Notes: generated from the sequence alone by a model not told the origin. A DNA stretch of 64,000 nucleotides from Rubrivivax benzoatilyticus JA2 = ATCC BAA-35 (GCF_000190375.1 NZ_AEWG01000061.1:1-64000); one strand, 5' to 3'; positions 45,521-56,549 are shown, counted from the first letter of the stretch. Program-made: numbers and translations.

Positions 45521-46350
45521 CGCTGTCCCACGCGCTGTGCGGCGTCCCGCAGCAGCGCCAGGCTGACGGCGGTCAGCACCAGGTTGCAGCCGGCCATGTA
45601 GGCCACGTCGTAGTGGGTGCGGACCACCTGGCCGAAATAGCCCTCGCGAATGATCTCGACGCCGTGGACCATGGGCAGCAGCAGCACCACTTCGGCCATG
45701 TTGCTGGGCAGCCAGTCGACCATGAAGGCGGCGCCGGAGAGGGGGAACAGCAGGTAGGACACCGGGTGCCATAGCCGGTCGACGATCTCGCTGTAGGCCG
45801 TCGCAGCACCGATCAGCATCGACAGACCTGCGCCGAACCAGGCCAGCATGACCCAGCCGCCAAGAACCGTCAGCGGGTCGTGCGGCAACTGAATCCATTC
45901 GCCCCAGGTGAAGATACAGGCCAGCACGATGAACGAGGCCGTCGCCCCACCCATCTCTAGGATGATGCGGGTGATCATCACGTCGATGATGCAGACATTG
46001 CGGTGGTAGAGCAGCGTCAGGTTCTGGGCGATACCGCTGGCGCAGCGGGTCACGGTGTTGCGCCACATCAGTACCGACGAGTACCCGGTGATGGCGAAGG
46101 CGACGATGGGCATGCTGGAACCATGGTTCATGCCCGCGGCCGACCACAGCGTCGCCACGCCCAGCGTGAACAGCATGGGCTCTCCGACCAGCCACAGCAC
46201 GCCGATGTTCTCGCGCCCATAGCGCGTGATCACCTCGCGCATCAGTAGCGCCCAGATCACCCTTCTCTGGATCTGCAGGGACTGCAGAAGCGTCGTGCGC
46301 ACCGGCGGCGGCTCGGCCACGCCGGCGAGTTCCTCAGTTCTGGTGTTCAC
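45517..46350 (-). CDS. kpsM: Capsular polysaccharide ABC transporter permease, KpsM-like
   Basis: 277 residues with about six transmembrane segments and an N-terminal cytoplasmic stretch before the [15 protein letters not shown] motif that opens ABC-2 polysaccharide permeases. [19 protein letters not shown] is typical of KpsM/RfbA-like permeases. Start GTG at 46350 overlaps kpsE by 17 bases; the stop overlaps kpsT. With KpsT and KpsE it forms an ABC-transporter-dependent capsule exporter. Confidence 0.93.
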   Translation of the reverse strand: MNTRTEELAGVAEPPPVRTTLLQSLQIQRRVIWALLMREVITRYGRENIGVLWLVGEPMLFTLGVATLWSAAGMNHGSSMPIVAFAITGYSSVLMWRNTVTRCASGIAQNLTLLYHRNVCIIDVMITRIILEMGGATASFIVLACIFTWGEWIQLPHDPLTVLGGWVMLAWFGAGLSMLIGAATAYSEIVDRLWHPVSYLLFPLSGAAFMVDWLPSNMAEVVLLLPMVHGVEIIREGYFGQVVRTHYDVAYMAGCNLVLTAVSLALLRDAAQRVGQR

Positions 46351-47449
46351 GGATGCTCGCCACCACCATGCTCACGATGCCCCACAGCAGAAGGCCGACG
46401 AAGAACACCGTCAGCACACTGCGCATCCGCCGCGGCTCCACCGCCCGGTCCGGCTCGTTCGGCTGCACCAGCCGCTCAAGGTAGAGCTGCTTGCGCGCCG
46501 CCTCGTTGCGCGCCGTGTCCAGCGCGGTGAGCGACGCGGCGAGCTGGCGGTCGGCAAAGGTCTTCTCCAGCAGCAGGCGGTCGTACTGCGGCGACTTGGC
46601 GCTCAGGCCGCCGCTGCGGCCCAGCACGCGCGAGTTCTCCTCGGCGACGGCCTTGCGCAGCGAGTCCACCCGCGCCTGCAGCACCGAGACCTGCGGGTTG
46701 CGCGGCGACACGCGCCGCACCTGGTCGAGCTGGGTCTCGGCCGCCAGAAGTTCCTCGCGGACCTTGGCCACGCCCTGCAGCTGCAGCGCGCTCTGGCGGT
46801 CCGGGTCGAAGACGCCGCGGTCGCTGCGGAACGACGACAGCGCCGCCGCCGCCTCCTTGGAACGCTCCTCGGCCAGCCGCACCTCGCTCTCGGCCACCTG
46901 GATCAGGTCCTGCCGGCTGCGGATGTTCATCGTGTTGACCAGGCGCTCGCCCATCTCGAGCAATTGCTCGTTGATGCGCTTGGCGTCGGCAGCGGTGTAG
47001 GCACGGACCTTCAGCACGCTGATCGACGACACCGTGTCGTACTCGATCGCGACGTGCTTCAGGTAGTGGCGGTGCAGCGCCTCGAAGCTGTCGTCCCAGG
47101 GTTCGGTGGGGAAGCGGTTGACGCGGTCGATGGCCGGCGCCGAGAACGCCTGGCGCAGCTGCAGCCGCTCGTCGAGCTCGCGCAGCGCGTCGCGGCTCTG
47201 GATGAAGTCGTGCACGGAGTAGGTGTCGTCCTGGCTGCGCGAGAAGCCGGTGCCCTGCAGCAAGGCGCCGAGCCCGGTCTGGTTGGACCGCTGCGGGCTG
47301 CGCACGACGAAGCGCGACTCGGAGACGTAGACGTCGGAGGCGACGACGCCGTAATAGACGACCGCCAAGGCGGTGGGGATCAGCACCGTGACGATGAAGA
47401 GGGCATCGAAACGGCGCCGAAGGCGCTGCAGGCGGGAGGAAATCGTCAT
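46334..47449 (-). CDS. kpsE: Capsule export inner-membrane protein, KpsE/Wzz-like
   Basis: 371-residue periplasmic-spanning protein of the polysaccharide copolymerase family linking the ABC transporter to the outer-membrane channel. One transmembrane segment near residues 17-35 and one near the C-terminus (SVLTVFFVGLLLWGIVSMVV) enclose a long periplasmic region with YVSESRFVVRSPQ, the KpsE signature, and extended coiled coils. The ATG at 47449 overlaps the upstream glycosyltransferase stop as ATGA. The Arg-rich frame upstream is not used. Confidence 0.92.
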   Translation of the reverse strand: MTISSRLQRLRRRFDALFIVTVLIPTALAVVYYGVVASDVYVSESRFVVRSPQRSNQTGLGALLQGTGFSRSQDDTYSVHDFIQSRDALRELDERLQLRQAFSAPAIDRVNRFPTEPWDDSFEALHRHYLKHVAIEYDTVSSISVLKVRAYTAADAKRINEQLLEMGERLVNTMNIRSRQDLIQVAESEVRLAEERSKEAAAALSSFRSDRGVFDPDRQSALQLQGVAKVREELLAAETQLDQVRRVSPRNPQVSVLQARVDSLRKAVAEENSRVLGRSGGLSAKSPQYDRLLLEKTFADRQLAASLTALDTARNEAARKQLYLERLVQPNEPDRAVEPRRMRSVLTVFFVGLLLWGIVSMVVASIREHQN

Positions 47450-48579
47450 GCGTTCAATGGCGGCGCGAGCCGCTGGTACAGATGCAACATGCGCGTGCTC
47501 ATCAGCGCGCCGCCGAACTCTTGCTCGTAGCGGCGCCGTGCCGCGGCGCCGCAGCGTGCGCGCAGCGCGTCGTCCGTCAGGAGGCGGGCCAGCGCCCCGG
47601 CGAGCGCCGCACGGTCTCCGGCCGGGACGTTGTAGCCGGTCTCGCCGTCGCGGTTGACCCACGGAACGCCGGAGCCCGGGAGATCGGTGGCGACGATGGG
47701 CTTGCCCATGACCATCGCCTCGAGCATCGCGACGCCGTAGGCCTCCGCGCGCACGGTGGAGGACATGCAGAAGACGTCGCAGGCCTCGAAGTGGCTGGCC
47801 AGCTCGTGGTCGGGGATGTGCCCCAGCAGGTGCACCTTTCCCGCCAGGCCGAGGTGGTTGACCATCGACCTGAAGCGTTCCAACAGTTCACCGTCGCCCC
47901 CGATCAGGACTGCGCAATCGTCGGGGAGCGCGGCGGCCGCTTCGATCAGCACGTCGAACCCCTTGTAGTAGGTCATCCGGCCGAGGGCGAAGACCAGCCG
48001 TCGGTCGCGGAAGCGGCGGCGCAGCGCCGCAGCCTGCAGGCTGCAGGCCTCGCCGCGATTGTCGCTGATGCCGATCGGCACGACCTCGACCTTGTCGCGC
48101 CAGCGGGCCAGCGGGCGCGAGGCCTGCGCGTAGGGGGGGCTCGTCGCCACCACGGCGTCGGCGCGGCCGAGCAGCCAGTCCTGCAGCGGCTCGTAGGCCC
48201 AGAGGGCACGGCGCTGGCGGATCACGTCGCTGTGCCAGTGCACGACCAGGCGGCACGCCGGCCGCGCCAGCCAGAACGCCGCCGCGGCCATCGGGTCGGG
48301 CATGTGCAGGTGCACGATGTCGCTGTGCCGGGCCATGCGGGCCAGGTGCCAGGGCATCGACGGCGCGATCGAGGTCGACATCACGGTGCCCAGCTTGCCG
48401 GCCCTGCGGATCTCGCCGCCGCCGGGCAAATGTTCCGCGACCCCCGGGTAGCGCGAGTGCGAGCACAGCACGTCGACCGCCACGCCGTGGCGGCGCAGGC
48501 CCTCGGTGAGCTCCCACGCGACGGACTCGATGCCGCCGGCCACCGGCGGATAGAACTTGCTGAGCTGCAGCACCCGCAT
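47446..48579 (-). CDS. GT4 glycosyltransferase
   Basis: 377 residues of classical GT4 type. The N-terminus is MRVLQLSKFYPPVAGGIESV with the acceptor glycine loop. VFALGRMTYYKGFDVLIEAA starts the donor domain, and RAEAYGVAMLEAMVMGKPIVA holds both glutamates of EX7E. MPDPMAAAAFW and VVHWHSD suggest a mannosyl- or rhamnosyltransferase-like enzyme. It lies between manC and kpsE, so use of GDP-mannose or GDP-D-rhamnose is plausible. Confidence 0.92.
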   Translation of the reverse strand: MRVLQLSKFYPPVAGGIESVAWELTEGLRRHGVAVDVLCSHSRYPGVAEHLPGGGEIRRAGKLGTVMSTSIAPSMPWHLARMARHSDIVHLHMPDPMAAAAFWLARPACRLVVHWHSDVIRQRRALWAYEPLQDWLLGRADAVVATSPPYAQASRPLARWRDKVEVVPIGISDNRGEACSLQAAALRRRFRDRRLVFALGRMTYYKGFDVLIEAAAALPDDCAVLIGGDGELLERFRSMVNHLGLAGKVHLLGHIPDHELASHFEACDVFCMSSTVRAEAYGVAMLEAMVMGKPIVATDLPGSGVPWVNRDGETGYNVPAGDRAALAGALARLLTDDALRARCGAAARRRYEQEFGGALMSTRMLHLYQRLAPPLNA

Positions 48580-48589
48580 CGAGCCTGCC

Positions 48590-50014
48590 TCAGACGCGGC
48601 CGTAGCTGTCTTCGACCCTGACGATGTCGTCCTCGCCGAGATAGCTGCCGGACTGCACCTCGATGATCTCCAGCGGCACCTTGCCCGGATTGGACAGGCG
48701 ATGGAGCTCGCCGACGGGGATGTGGGTGCCCTGGTTCTCGGCGAGCAGGCTCACCCGGCCGCCGATCGTGACCTCGGCCGTGCCGCTGACGACGATCCAG
48801 TGCTCGGCGCGGTGGTGGTGCATCTGCAGGCTCAGGCTCGCGCCCGGCTTGACCATGATGCGCTTGACCTGGAAACGCTCGCCGAAGTCGACGCTGTCGT
48901 ACCAGCCCCAGGGGCGGTGGACCTTGCGGTGCAGCGTGTGCTCGCCGCGCTGCTCGCGGCCGAGCCGGGTGACGATCCGCTTGACGTCCTGGCTGCGCCC
49001 CAGGTCCGACACCAGCACGGCATCGGGCGTCTCGACGACCACGACGTTCTCGAGCCCGACGGCCGCCACCAGGCGGTCGCTGGCGTGCACCAGCGTGTTG
49101 CGGCAGTCCTCGACGACGGCGTCGCCGACGGTGGCGTTGCCGGCCGCGTCGCGCGGCAGCGTCTGCCACACGGCATCCCAGGCCCCCAGGTCGTTCCAGC
49201 CGGCGTCCAGGATCTCCATGCCGATCGGCAGCACGCCGGGGCAGCGCTCGAGCACGGCGTAGTCGACCGATTCGGCGGGTACGGCGCTGAACTCGTCGCG
49301 GCCCGGCCGCACGAACAGCGCGTCGGCACGGCGCGCGCCCCAGGCGACGTGCACGGCCTGGGCGATGTCGCCGCGAAAACGCTGCAGCGCCTGCAGCCAC
49401 ACCGACGCCCGCAACACGAAGATGCCGGCGTTCCAGAAGTAGCCGCCTTCGAGCAGATAGCGCTGCGCCGTGGCCGCGTCGGGCTTCTCGACGAAGCGTG
49501 TCACGCGCGGGCCGTCGGCGCGGATGTAGCCGTACCCGGTCTCGGGCCGGTCGGGGCGGATGCCGAGGATCACGATCTCGCCGTCGCCGGCTCGCCGCAC
49601 GGCCTGCTGCAGCGCCGCGCGATAGGCCGTCTCGTCGGCGATCGACGCATCGGCGGGCGTGACCACGAGCACCGGGTCGCCGCCCTGCTCCAGCGCCCGC
49701 AGCGCCGCCAGCGTGACGGCCGGCGCGGTGTTGCGCCCGGCGGGCTCCAGCAGCACGGTCCCGGGCTCGAGGCCGGCTTCGCGCAGCTGGTCCAGGATCA
49801 GGAAACGGTGCTCCTCGTTGCCGACGACCAGCGCCGGCGCGACCCCGAGGCCTGGCCCGGCCAGCGCCGCCAGCCTCCGGGCGGTCTGCTGCAACAGGCT
49901 GTCGTGGCCGCCGAGCACCAGGAACTGCTTCGGGAATCCGGCCCGCGACAGCGGCCAGAGCCGTGTTCCCGAGCCACCGGCCATGATCACCGGTTGCACA
50001 ACGCCTCCCCGCAT
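48590..50014 (-). CDS. manC: Mannose-1-phosphate guanylyltransferase / mannose-6-phosphate isomerase
   Basis: 474-residue bifunctional enzyme making GDP-mannose. The guanylyltransferase part opens with [20 protein letters not shown] and carries FVEKPD and NAGIFVLRA. The C-terminal cupin is the type II phosphomannose isomerase: GASLSLQMHHHRAEHWIVV and HIPVGELHRLSNPG. The ATG at 50014 has AGGGAG upstream, deciding the start. It supplies GDP-mannose for the gmd/rmd pair on the other strand, linking both halves of the locus. The phosphomannomutase is not in the window. Confidence 0.96.
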   Translation of the reverse strand: MRGGVVQPVIMAGGSGTRLWPLSRAGFPKQFLVLGGHDSLLQQTARRLAALAGPGLGVAPALVVGNEEHRFLILDQLREAGLEPGTVLLEPAGRNTAPAVTLAALRALEQGGDPVLVVTPADASIADETAYRAALQQAVRRAGDGEIVILGIRPDRPETGYGYIRADGPRVTRFVEKPDAATAQRYLLEGGYFWNAGIFVLRASVWLQALQRFRGDIAQAVHVAWGARRADALFVRPGRDEFSAVPAESVDYAVLERCPGVLPIGMEILDAGWNDLGAWDAVWQTLPRDAAGNATVGDAVVEDCRNTLVHASDRLVAAVGLENVVVVETPDAVLVSDLGRSQDVKRIVTRLGREQRGEHTLHRKVHRPWGWYDSVDFGERFQVKRIMVKPGASLSLQMHHHRAEHWIVVSGTAEVTIGGRVSLLAENQGTHIPVGELHRLSNPGKVPLEIIEVQSGSYLGEDDIVRVEDSYGRV

Positions 50015-50060
50015 TGAACTCCCTGAGAGATGGATCAAACCGGGCATTGTGCCCCGCCGT

Positions 50061-51173
50061 TCATGACAGCTCCGGAACGGCGCCCGTGACCAGGAGGACG
50101 TCCAGCAACTCGCCCGCGGCGGCATCCCAGCGGCGCGTGGCGGCGTGCTCGCGGCCCTGCTGCGCCAGCACCCGGCGGCGCGCGGGATCGTCCAGCAGCG
50201 TGCGCAGGCCGCGGGCGATCGCCTGCGGATCGGTGCCGTCGAAACAGGCCGCCGCGCTGCCGCAGGTCTCCAGCAGCGCCGGGATCGGCGCCACGATCAC
50301 CGGGCAGCCGTGCTGCATCGCCTCCAGCGGCGGCAGGCCGAAACCTTCGTACAGCGACGGGAAGGCCATCAGGGTGGCTGCGCGGTAGAGCGCGACGAGC
50401 TCGGCGTCGTTCATCGGCCCGGCCAGCACGAGGCCCGGGGTGTCGGGCCAGTGCACGTCGCCGAAGACCCGGTCGCGCCGGCCGCCGGCCACGACCAGCG
50501 GCGGCGCGTCCGGGCCCAGCAGCGCATGGGCCCGGGCCAGGGCCGGGAGGTTCTTCGACGGATTGCTGCTGCCGACCGCCAGCACGAAGGGGCGGCCGGC
50601 GACGCCGAGCCGCGCGAGCACCGAGGCGTCGGGCACGACATCCTGCAGATGGTCGGCGCCGTTGCGCACGACGAAGATCGGCGCTGCCGGCTGCAGCACC
50701 GCCTGCAGCCGCTGGCGCGAGAACTCCGACACCGTCAGCAGCGCCACCGCCCGGCGGCCGAGGCGGCGGAACAGCCAGCGGTACCAGCGCACGAACGCGG
50801 GGCGGTAGGCCCAGGGGCAGTCGAAGACCGCGGCGTCGTGCAGCATCGCGAGGTGTCGGCGCGCGAACGCCGGCGCGGCGCCGGCCAGGCTGAGCAGCCA
50901 GCCGTCGCGCGCCGCCCAGGGCAGCACGGCCTGCTCCCACAGGTGCAGCGCCAGCCCGCGTGGCCCGACGCGGCGCACGGCGATGTTGTGCAGCACGGGC
51001 GCGTCACCGCCGGGAGGACACAGCAGCACGAAGCGCCCCGCCGGCACGCGGGTGTCGAGCGCCTGCAGCAGCGCCGTCGCCACGCGCTGCACGCCAGTCG
51101 TGCGCTGGGCGACGAACTTGCCGTTGACGTAGACGACGCGCGCTTCCCTGTCCGCGCCGGGCTCAGACACCAC
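50061..51173 (-). CDS. GT4 glycosyltransferase
   Basis: 370 residues from a GTG at 51173, 11 bases inside rfbC. The sequence RTTGVQRVATALL is the acceptor-side motif of GT4 rhamnosyl/mannosyltransferases. FVLAVGSSNPSKNLPALARA begins the donor domain and FPSLYEGFGLPPLEAMQHGCP holds the EX7E residues. Next to rfbBDAC it may use dTDP-L-rhamnose; that is inference from position. Confidence 0.9.
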   Translation of the reverse strand: MVSEPGADREARVVYVNGKFVAQRTTGVQRVATALLQALDTRVPAGRFVLLCPPGGDAPVLHNIAVRRVGPRGLALHLWEQAVLPWAARDGWLLSLAGAAPAFARRHLAMLHDAAVFDCPWAYRPAFVRWYRWLFRRLGRRAVALLTVSEFSRQRLQAVLQPAAPIFVVRNGADHLQDVVPDASVLARLGVAGRPFVLAVGSSNPSKNLPALARAHALLGPDAPPLVVAGGRRDRVFGDVHWPDTPGLVLAGPMNDAELVALYRAATLMAFPSLYEGFGLPPLEAMQHGCPVIVAPIPALLETCGSAAACFDGTDPQAIARGLRTLLDDPARRRVLAQQGREHAATRRWDAAAGELLDVLLVTGAVPELS

Positions 51174-51738
51174 TGCCGACGGCGTCCTTCAGCGCGGCGG
51201 CCCGCGCGTCACGCTCGCTCAGGCGCGGCGGTGCGCCGTTGGGCAGCGAGGGCCAGCGGATGGCGAGATCGGGGTCGTCCCAGCGGATGCCGCCTTCGCA
51301 GGGCGCGGCATAGACGTCGGTCGTCTTGTAGAGCACCTGGGTGTCGTCCTCCAGCGCCAGGAACCCGTGCGCGAAGCCCTCGGGGATCCAGATCTGCCGC
51401 CGGTTCACGGCGTCCAGCTCGACCCCGAACCACTGGCCGAAGTGCGCCGACCCGCGCCGGATGTCGACCGCGACGTCGAACGCCCGGCCCTTGACCACCC
51501 GCACCAGCTTGCCCTGGGCGTGCGGCGGCAGCTGGTAGTGCAGCCCGCGCAGCACGCCGGCATGGCTGCACGAATGGTTGTCCTGCACGAAGGGCCGCGG
51601 CTGGGGCTCGCCCAGCTCGTCGAGCGCACGGCGCCAGCGCGGCTCGTTGAAGGTCTCCATGAACCAGCCGCGCTCGTCGCCGTACACGGCGGGCTCGACG
51701 ATCAGCACGCCCGGCAGCGGGGTCTTCACGAGCTTCAT
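51163..51738 (-). CDS. rfbC: dTDP-4-dehydrorhamnose 3,5-epimerase
   Basis: 191-residue cupin epimerase, third step of dTDP-L-rhamnose synthesis. The substrate pocket residues are in FVQDNHSCSHAGVLRGLHYQ and the catalytic region is VDIRRGSAHFGQW. IPEGFAHGFLALEDDTQVLYK is the family signature, with the active tyrosine in the last segment. It follows rfbA by 2 bases. Longer readings of the frame upstream belong to other genes. Confidence 0.97.
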   Translation of the reverse strand: MKLVKTPLPGVLIVEPAVYGDERGWFMETFNEPRWRRALDELGEPQPRPFVQDNHSCSHAGVLRGLHYQLPPHAQGKLVRVVKGRAFDVAVDIRRGSAHFGQWFGVELDAVNRRQIWIPEGFAHGFLALEDDTQVLYKTTDVYAAPCEGGIRWDDPDLAIRWPSLPNGAPPRLSERDARAAALKDAVGSGV

Positions 51739-51740
51739 CG

Positions 51741-52622
51741 TCAGAACGCCTTCTGGTCCAGCAACTGCATCAGGTAGCGCCCGTAGCCGTTCTTCAGCAT
51801 CGGCTGCGCCAGCTGCTCGAGCTGCGCGGCGTCGATCCAGCCGGCGCGGTAGGCGATCTCCTCGGGGCAGGCCACCTTCAGCCCCTGGCGCTTCTCCAGC
51901 GTGGCGATGAACTGGCCGGCCTCGAGCAGGCTGTCGTGGGTGCCGGTGTCCAGCCAGGCGTAGCCGCGGCCCATGATCTCGACCTCCAGCTCGCCTTGCT
52001 GCAGGTAGCGCGCGTTGACGTCGGTGATCTCCAGCTCGCCGCGCGCGCTGGGGCGGATGCTGGCGGCGATGTCGCAGACCTGCTCGTCGTAGAAGTACAG
52101 CCCGGTGACGGCGTAGTTGCTCTTCGGCGCCTTGGGCTTCTCCTCGATCGACAGCGCGTGCCGGTTGTCGTCGAACTCGACGACGCCGTAACGCTCCGGG
52201 TCCTGCACGTGGTAGGCGAAGACGGTGGCGCCGTGCTCGCGCTCGTCGGCACGCTTGAGCAGCGCGTTGAAGTCGTGGCCGTAGAAGATGTTGTCGCCCA
52301 GCACCAGCGCGCTCGGCCGGCCGCCGATGAAGTCGCGCCCGAGGATGAAGGCCTGCGCCAGGCCGTCGGGGCTGGGCTGCACGCAGTACGAGAACGACAC
52401 GCCCCAGCGGCTGCCGTCGCCCAGCAGCGCCTCGAAGCGCGGCAGGTCCTGCGGGGTGCTGATGACGAGGATCTCGCGGATGCCGGCCAGCATCAGCGCC
52501 GTCAGCGGGTAGTACACCATCGGCTTGTCGTACACCGGCAGCAGCTGCTTGCTGACCGCCAGCGTGGCCGGGTGCAGCCGGGTGCCGGAGCCCCCGGCGA
52601 GGATGATGCCGCGTCGGGCCAT
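51741..52622 (-). CDS. rfbA: Glucose-1-phosphate thymidylyltransferase
   Basis: 293-residue enzyme making dTDP-glucose. The nucleotide loop is [20 protein letters not shown], followed by [13 protein letters not shown], both diagnostic for RfbA/RmlA. The C-terminus [10 protein letters not shown] is also typical. The ATG immediately abuts the rfbD stop codon. It is part of the rfbB-D-A-C order. Confidence 0.98.
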   Translation of the reverse strand: MARRGIILAGGSGTRLHPATLAVSKQLLPVYDKPMVYYPLTALMLAGIREILVISTPQDLPRFEALLGDGSRWGVSFSYCVQPSPDGLAQAFILGRDFIGGRPSALVLGDNIFYGHDFNALLKRADEREHGATVFAYHVQDPERYGVVEFDDNRHALSIEEKPKAPKSNYAVTGLYFYDEQVCDIAASIRPSARGELEITDVNARYLQQGELEVEIMGRGYAWLDTGTHDSLLEAGQFIATLEKRQGLKVACPEEIAYRAGWIDAAQLEQLAQPMLKNGYGRYLMQLLDQKAF

Positions 52623-53522
52623 TTATCGGTCTCCAGCGGGAGTCAGGATCTCGTCGAGCATGCGCCGCACGCCGTCCTGCCAGGGCGGCAGGTGCAGGCC
52701 GAAACGCTCGCGCAGCGCGCTGGTGTCCAGCCGCGAGTTCAGCGGCCGGCGGGCCGGCGTCGGGTAGTCGCTCGTCGGCACCGGCTCGATCGCGTCGGGC
52801 GTGATGCGCAGCGTGTGCCCGGCGGCACGCGCGTGCTCGACGACGAGACGGGCATAACCGTGCCAGCTCGTTTCGCCGCCGGCCACGCAGTGGTAGGTGC
52901 CGGCCAGCGACGGCGTGGCCATCGCCTGGCGCAGCGCGTGCGCGCTGACGTCGGCCAGCAGGTCGGCGCCGGTCGGGGCGCCGATCTGGTCGGCCACCAC
53001 ACGCAGCTTCTCGCGCTCGGCAGCGAGCTTCAGCATCGTCTTGGCGAAGTTGGCACCGCGTGCCGCGTAGACCCAGCTGGTGCGCAGGATCAGGTGGCGG
53101 CAGCCGCTGGCACGCACCTGCTCCTCGCCTTCGAGCTTGGTGCGGCCGTAGACCGACAGCGGGCCGGTGGGTGCGTCCTCGGCGCGGGCATGCGTGCCAC
53201 TGCCGTCGAAGACGTAGTCGGTCGAGTAGTGCACGAGCCAGGCGCCACGCGCCGCGGCCTCGCGCGCCAGCAGGCCCGGGGCCTCGGCGTTGATCGTGCG
53301 CGCCAGCTCGGGCTCGCTCTCGGCGCGGTCGACGGCGGTGTGCGCGGCGGCGTTGACGATGACGTCGGGGCGGTGCGTGTCGAGCAGCGCCGGCAGCGTC
53401 TCGGGGCGCGAGAAGTCGGCGCCGGTGTCGCGGTCCAGGGCCACCAGCGTGCCCAGCGGCGCCAGCGCACGCTGCAGCTCCCAGCCGAGTTGGCCGCCGC
53501 AGCCCAGCAGCATCAGCTTCAT
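52623..53522 (-). CDS. rfbD: dTDP-4-dehydrorhamnose reductase
   Basis: 299-residue reductase giving dTDP-L-rhamnose. The nucleotide site is [26 protein letters not shown], the YGRTKLEGE active site (Tyr and Lys) and the [13 protein letters not shown] segment are RfbD hallmarks. Its ATG overlaps the rfbB stop (ATGA). Confidence 0.97.
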   Translation of the reverse strand: MKLMLLGCGGQLGWELQRALAPLGTLVALDRDTGADFSRPETLPALLDTHRPDVIVNAAAHTAVDRAESEPELARTINAEAPGLLAREAAARGAWLVHYSTDYVFDGSGTHARAEDAPTGPLSVYGRTKLEGEEQVRASGCRHLILRTSWVYAARGANFAKTMLKLAAEREKLRVVADQIGAPTGADLLADVSAHALRQAMATPSLAGTYHCVAGGETSWHGYARLVVEHARAAGHTLRITPDAIEPVPTSDYPTPARRPLNSRLDTSALRERFGLHLPPWQDGVRRMLDEILTPAGDR

Positions 53523-54583
53523 GCCGTCTCCCCGTAGTGGCGCTGCAGCCAGTCGCGGTAGGCGCCGCTCTGCACGCGCGCGACCCAGTCCGCATGGTCC
53601 AGGTACCAGGCCACCGTCTTGCGGATGCCGGTCTCGAAGGTCTCGGCCGGGCGCCAGCCGAGTTCACGCTCGATCTTGCGCGCGTCGATCGCGTAGCGGC
53701 GGTCGTGGCCGGGGCGGTCCTTCACGTGCGTGATCAGGCGCGCGTGGGGGCCGGCCGGGTCGGGCCGCAGTTCGTCGAGCAGCGCGCAGACGGTGTGCAC
53801 GATCTCGATGTTGGGCTTCTCGTTCCAGCCGCCGACGTTGTAGGTCTCGCCCGGCCGGCCGCGCTCGAGCACGGTGCGGATGGCGCTGCAGTGGTCGCCG
53901 ACGTAGAGCCAGTCGCGCACCTGGCGGCCGTCGCCGTAGACCGGCAGCGGCTTGCCGGCGAGCGCGTTGACGATCAGCAGCGGGATCAGCTTCTCGGGGA
54001 AGTGGAAGGGCCCGTAGTTGTTGCTGCAGTTGGTCGTCAGCACCGGCAGGCCGTAGGTGTGGTGCCAGGCCCGCACGAGGTGGTCGCTGGCGGCCTTGCT
54101 GGCGCTGTACGGGCTGTTGGGCTCGAACGGGTGGGTCTCGGTGAAGGCCGGCGCGTCGGGCGCCAGGCTGCCGTAGACCTCGTCGGTGCTGACGTGGTGG
54201 AAGCGGAACTGCGCCCGTACGGCCTCGGGCAGCGTGCTCCAGAAGCCGCGTGCGGCCTCCAGCAGCGTGTACGTGCCGTTGACGTTGGTGCGGATGAACT
54301 CGCCAGGGCCGTGGATCGAGCGGTCGACGTGGCTCTCGGCGGCGAAGTGCACGACGGCACGCGGGCGATGCTCGGCCAGCAGCGTGTCGACCAGCGCCCG
54401 GTCGCCGATGTCGCCGCGCACGAAGACGTGGCGCGCGTCGCCGTCCAGGCTGGCCAGGTTCTCCAGGTTGCCGGCGTAGGTGAGCGCGTCGAGGTTGACG
54501 ACGGGCTCGTCGCTGCCACGCAGCCAGTCGAGCACGAAGTTGCTGCCGATGAAGCCGGCGCCGCCAGTCACGAGGATCGTCAT
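53519..54583 (-). CDS. rfbB: dTDP-glucose 4,6-dehydratase
   Basis: 354-residue SDR dehydratase. [17 protein letters not shown] binds [15 protein letters not shown] and [11 protein letters not shown] carry the catalytic Asp and Glu of RmlB, and [16 protein letters not shown] has Tyr and Lys. I chose the ATG at 54583; the frame extends 10 codons upstream to 54613 without conservation. It is the first gene of the rhamnose block, 34 bases after the WbpM-like gene. Confidence 0.98.
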   Translation of the reverse strand: MTILVTGGAGFIGSNFVLDWLRGSDEPVVNLDALTYAGNLENLASLDGDARHVFVRGDIGDRALVDTLLAEHRPRAVVHFAAESHVDRSIHGPGEFIRTNVNGTYTLLEAARGFWSTLPEAVRAQFRFHHVSTDEVYGSLAPDAPAFTETHPFEPNSPYSASKAASDHLVRAWHHTYGLPVLTTNCSNNYGPFHFPEKLIPLLIVNALAGKPLPVYGDGRQVRDWLYVGDHCSAIRTVLERGRPGETYNVGGWNEKPNIEIVHTVCALLDELRPDPAGPHARLITHVKDRPGHDRRYAIDARKIERELGWRPAETFETGIRKTVAWYLDHADWVARVQSGAYRDWLQRHYGETA

Positions 54584-54617
54584 GTTCGGTCGCTGGTTGG
54601 GGCCAGCGGCCATTCTT

Positions 54618-56549
54618 TCACGCCGCGGGCCGGTACTCGGACACCACCTGGCGCAGAGTCTCCCTCACTTCGACGTCCCGTGCCTGCCCGGTTGCCGCCC
54701 AGCGCAGCAGCGCGCCGATCTCGCCCGGCCCCTCGGCCAGCCGCGCGATGCGCAGCCGCGGCACCGCCGTCGGCAGCGTGTCGTCGGCGTCGGCCAGCAG
54801 TTCCTCGTAGAGCTTCTCGCCAGGGCGCAGGCCGCTGAAGACGATCGGGATCTCCTGCGGCGTGTGGCCGGCCAGGCGGATCAGGTCGCGCGCCAGGTCG
54901 ACGATGCGCACCGGCTCGCCCATGTCCAGCACCAGCACCTGGCCGCTCTCGCCCACCGCCGCGGCCTGCAGCACCAGGCGCGCGGCCTCGGGGATGGTCA
55001 TGAAGTAGCGGATGATGTCCGGGTGCGTCACCGTCACCGGGCCGCCGCGCGCGATCTGCTCCTTGAACTTCGGGATCACGCTGCCGCTGGAGCCGAGCAC
55101 GTTGCCGAAACGCACGGCCATGAAGCGCGTGCCCGGGTGCGACGCCGCCATCATGCTGACCACCATCTCGGCGGCGCGTTTGGTGGCGCCCATCACGTTG
55201 GTCGGGTTGACGGCCTTGTCGGTGCTGATCAGCACGAAACGCGCGCAGCCGGCCTCGGCCGCGGCCAGCGCCGCGTGGTAGGTGCCCAGCGTGTTGTTGC
55301 GCAGCGCGGCCAGCGCGTTGTGCTCCTCCTCCATCAGCGGCACGTGCTTGAACGCGGCGGCGTGGAAGACGACGTCGGGCCGCCAGGCGGCGCAGGCCGC
55401 CCGCAGGTGCGCGAGGTCCTTGACGTCGCCGATCAGGCGCACCAGCACGACGTTCGGGAAGGCCTGCGACAGCTCCTGCTCGATGGTGTAGAGGTTGAAC
55501 TCGCTGAGCTCGTACAGCACCACGCGCGCCGGCGCGAAACGCGCCACCTGGCGGCACAGCTCGCTGCCGATGCTGCCGCCGGCGCCGGTGATCAGCACCG
55601 TGCGCCCGGCGATCACCGCGGCCACGCCGCTGTCGTCCAGCCGCACCGGCTCGCGGCCCAGCAGGTCCTCGGGCTCGATCTCGCGCAGCCGCTCGATGCG
55701 GCTCTGGCCGGTGCGCAGCTCGTCGACGCTGGGCACCGTGACCACCGGCAGCCCGGTGCCGGCGGCCAGGTCCAGCGCCCGCCGGCGCTGGGCCCGTGTG
55801 GCCGACGGCAGCGCGACGACGACGTGGGTGGCCGCGCCGCGCACCGCCTTGTCGGCGATGGCGTCCAGCGGCCCGAGCACCGGCACGCCGCCGATGCGTG
55901 CGCCGTGTTTGGCCGGATCGTCGTCGAGCAGGCCCAGCACGATCCAGCCCTGCTCGCGGATGCCGGCCAGCAGCAGCCGCGCCGCGGCCCCGGCGCCCAT
56001 CACGACGGCGCGGCGGATCTCGCGATCGCTGCCGGTGATGCGCTGGCGCGCGTGTTCGTAGAGCATGCGGTAGGCCACGCGCACGACGCACACGCCCATC
56101 AGCGCGACGAAGGGATGCAGCGCCAGCACCGCACGCGGCACCTTGGCCAGCCCCAGGCCCATGACGACGGCCGCCGAGACGCTGCCGGCCAGCACGCAGG
56201 CCAGCGTCAGCCGCTGGACCTCGCCGAAGCCGGAGAAGCGCCACATCGCCTGCGGCACACGCAGCGCCGCGAAGGCCACCAGGTAGGCGCAGACGACGCC
56301 CAGCATCACCCAGGGGTCGTAACTCGGCCGGGCCTCGATCCAGCGCTCGAAGCCGAGGCGGAACAGGTAGGTGACGTTCCAGCAGAACGCGATGACCAGC
56401 GCGTCCACCAGCAGCGACAGCGGCTCGCGGTGCGGGCGGATGCGCGCCAGCGCGAGGTCCAGGCGGTGCCAGAGGGTGGGCGGAGTGCCGGCGGGGCTCA
56501 CGCGCGCGTCGGAGGAGCGATCGGGGTTCGACACGAGCGGCACGCGCAA
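54618..56549 (-). CDS. WbpM/CapD-like membrane nucleoside-diphosphate-sugar 4,6-dehydratase
   Basis: 643 residues by the longest reading, which opens with TTG; GTG codons at 56543 and 56534 are alternatives. Four N-terminal transmembrane segments (about 45-170) precede a cofactor-like fold ([13 protein letters not shown]). The dehydratase domain starts near residue 320 with [19 protein letters not shown]. The catalytic region is [17 protein letters not shown], with Met in place of Tyr, as known for WbpM-type UDP-GlcNAc 4,6-dehydratases. It provides a 4-keto-6-deoxy sugar for the aminotransferases in this half of the locus. Confidence 0.93.
   Translation of the reverse strand: MRVPLVSNPDRSSDARVSPAGTPPTLWHRLDLALARIRPHREPLSLLVDALVIAFCWNVTYLFRLGFERWIEARPSYDPWVMLGVVCAYLVAFAALRVPQAMWRFSGFGEVQRLTLACVLAGSVSAAVVMGLGLAKVPRAVLALHPFVALMGVCVVRVAYRMLYEHARQRITGSDREIRRAVVMGAGAAARLLLAGIREQGWIVLGLLDDDPAKHGARIGGVPVLGPLDAIADKAVRGAATHVVVALPSATRAQRRRALDLAAGTGLPVVTVPSVDELRTGQSRIERLREIEPEDLLGREPVRLDDSGVAAVIAGRTVLITGAGGSIGSELCRQVARFAPARVVLYELSEFNLYTIEQELSQAFPNVVLVRLIGDVKDLAHLRAACAAWRPDVVFHAAAFKHVPLMEEEHNALAALRNNTLGTYHAALAAAEAGCARFVLISTDKAVNPTNVMGATKRAAEMVVSMMAASHPGTRFMAVRFGNVLGSSGSVIPKFKEQIARGGPVTVTHPDIIRYFMTIPEAARLVLQAAAVGESGQVLVLDMGEPVRIVDLARDLIRLAGHTPQEIPIVFSGLRPGEKLYEELLADADDTLPTAVPRLRIARLAEGPGEIGALLRWAATGQARDVEVRETLRQVVSEYRPAA

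Noticed and set aside
50801-50808. GGCGGTAG on the plus strand, the ops/JUMPstart core
   Set aside because: Lies inside and antisense to a glycosyltransferase coding sequence, not in an operon leader, so it is most likely chance.
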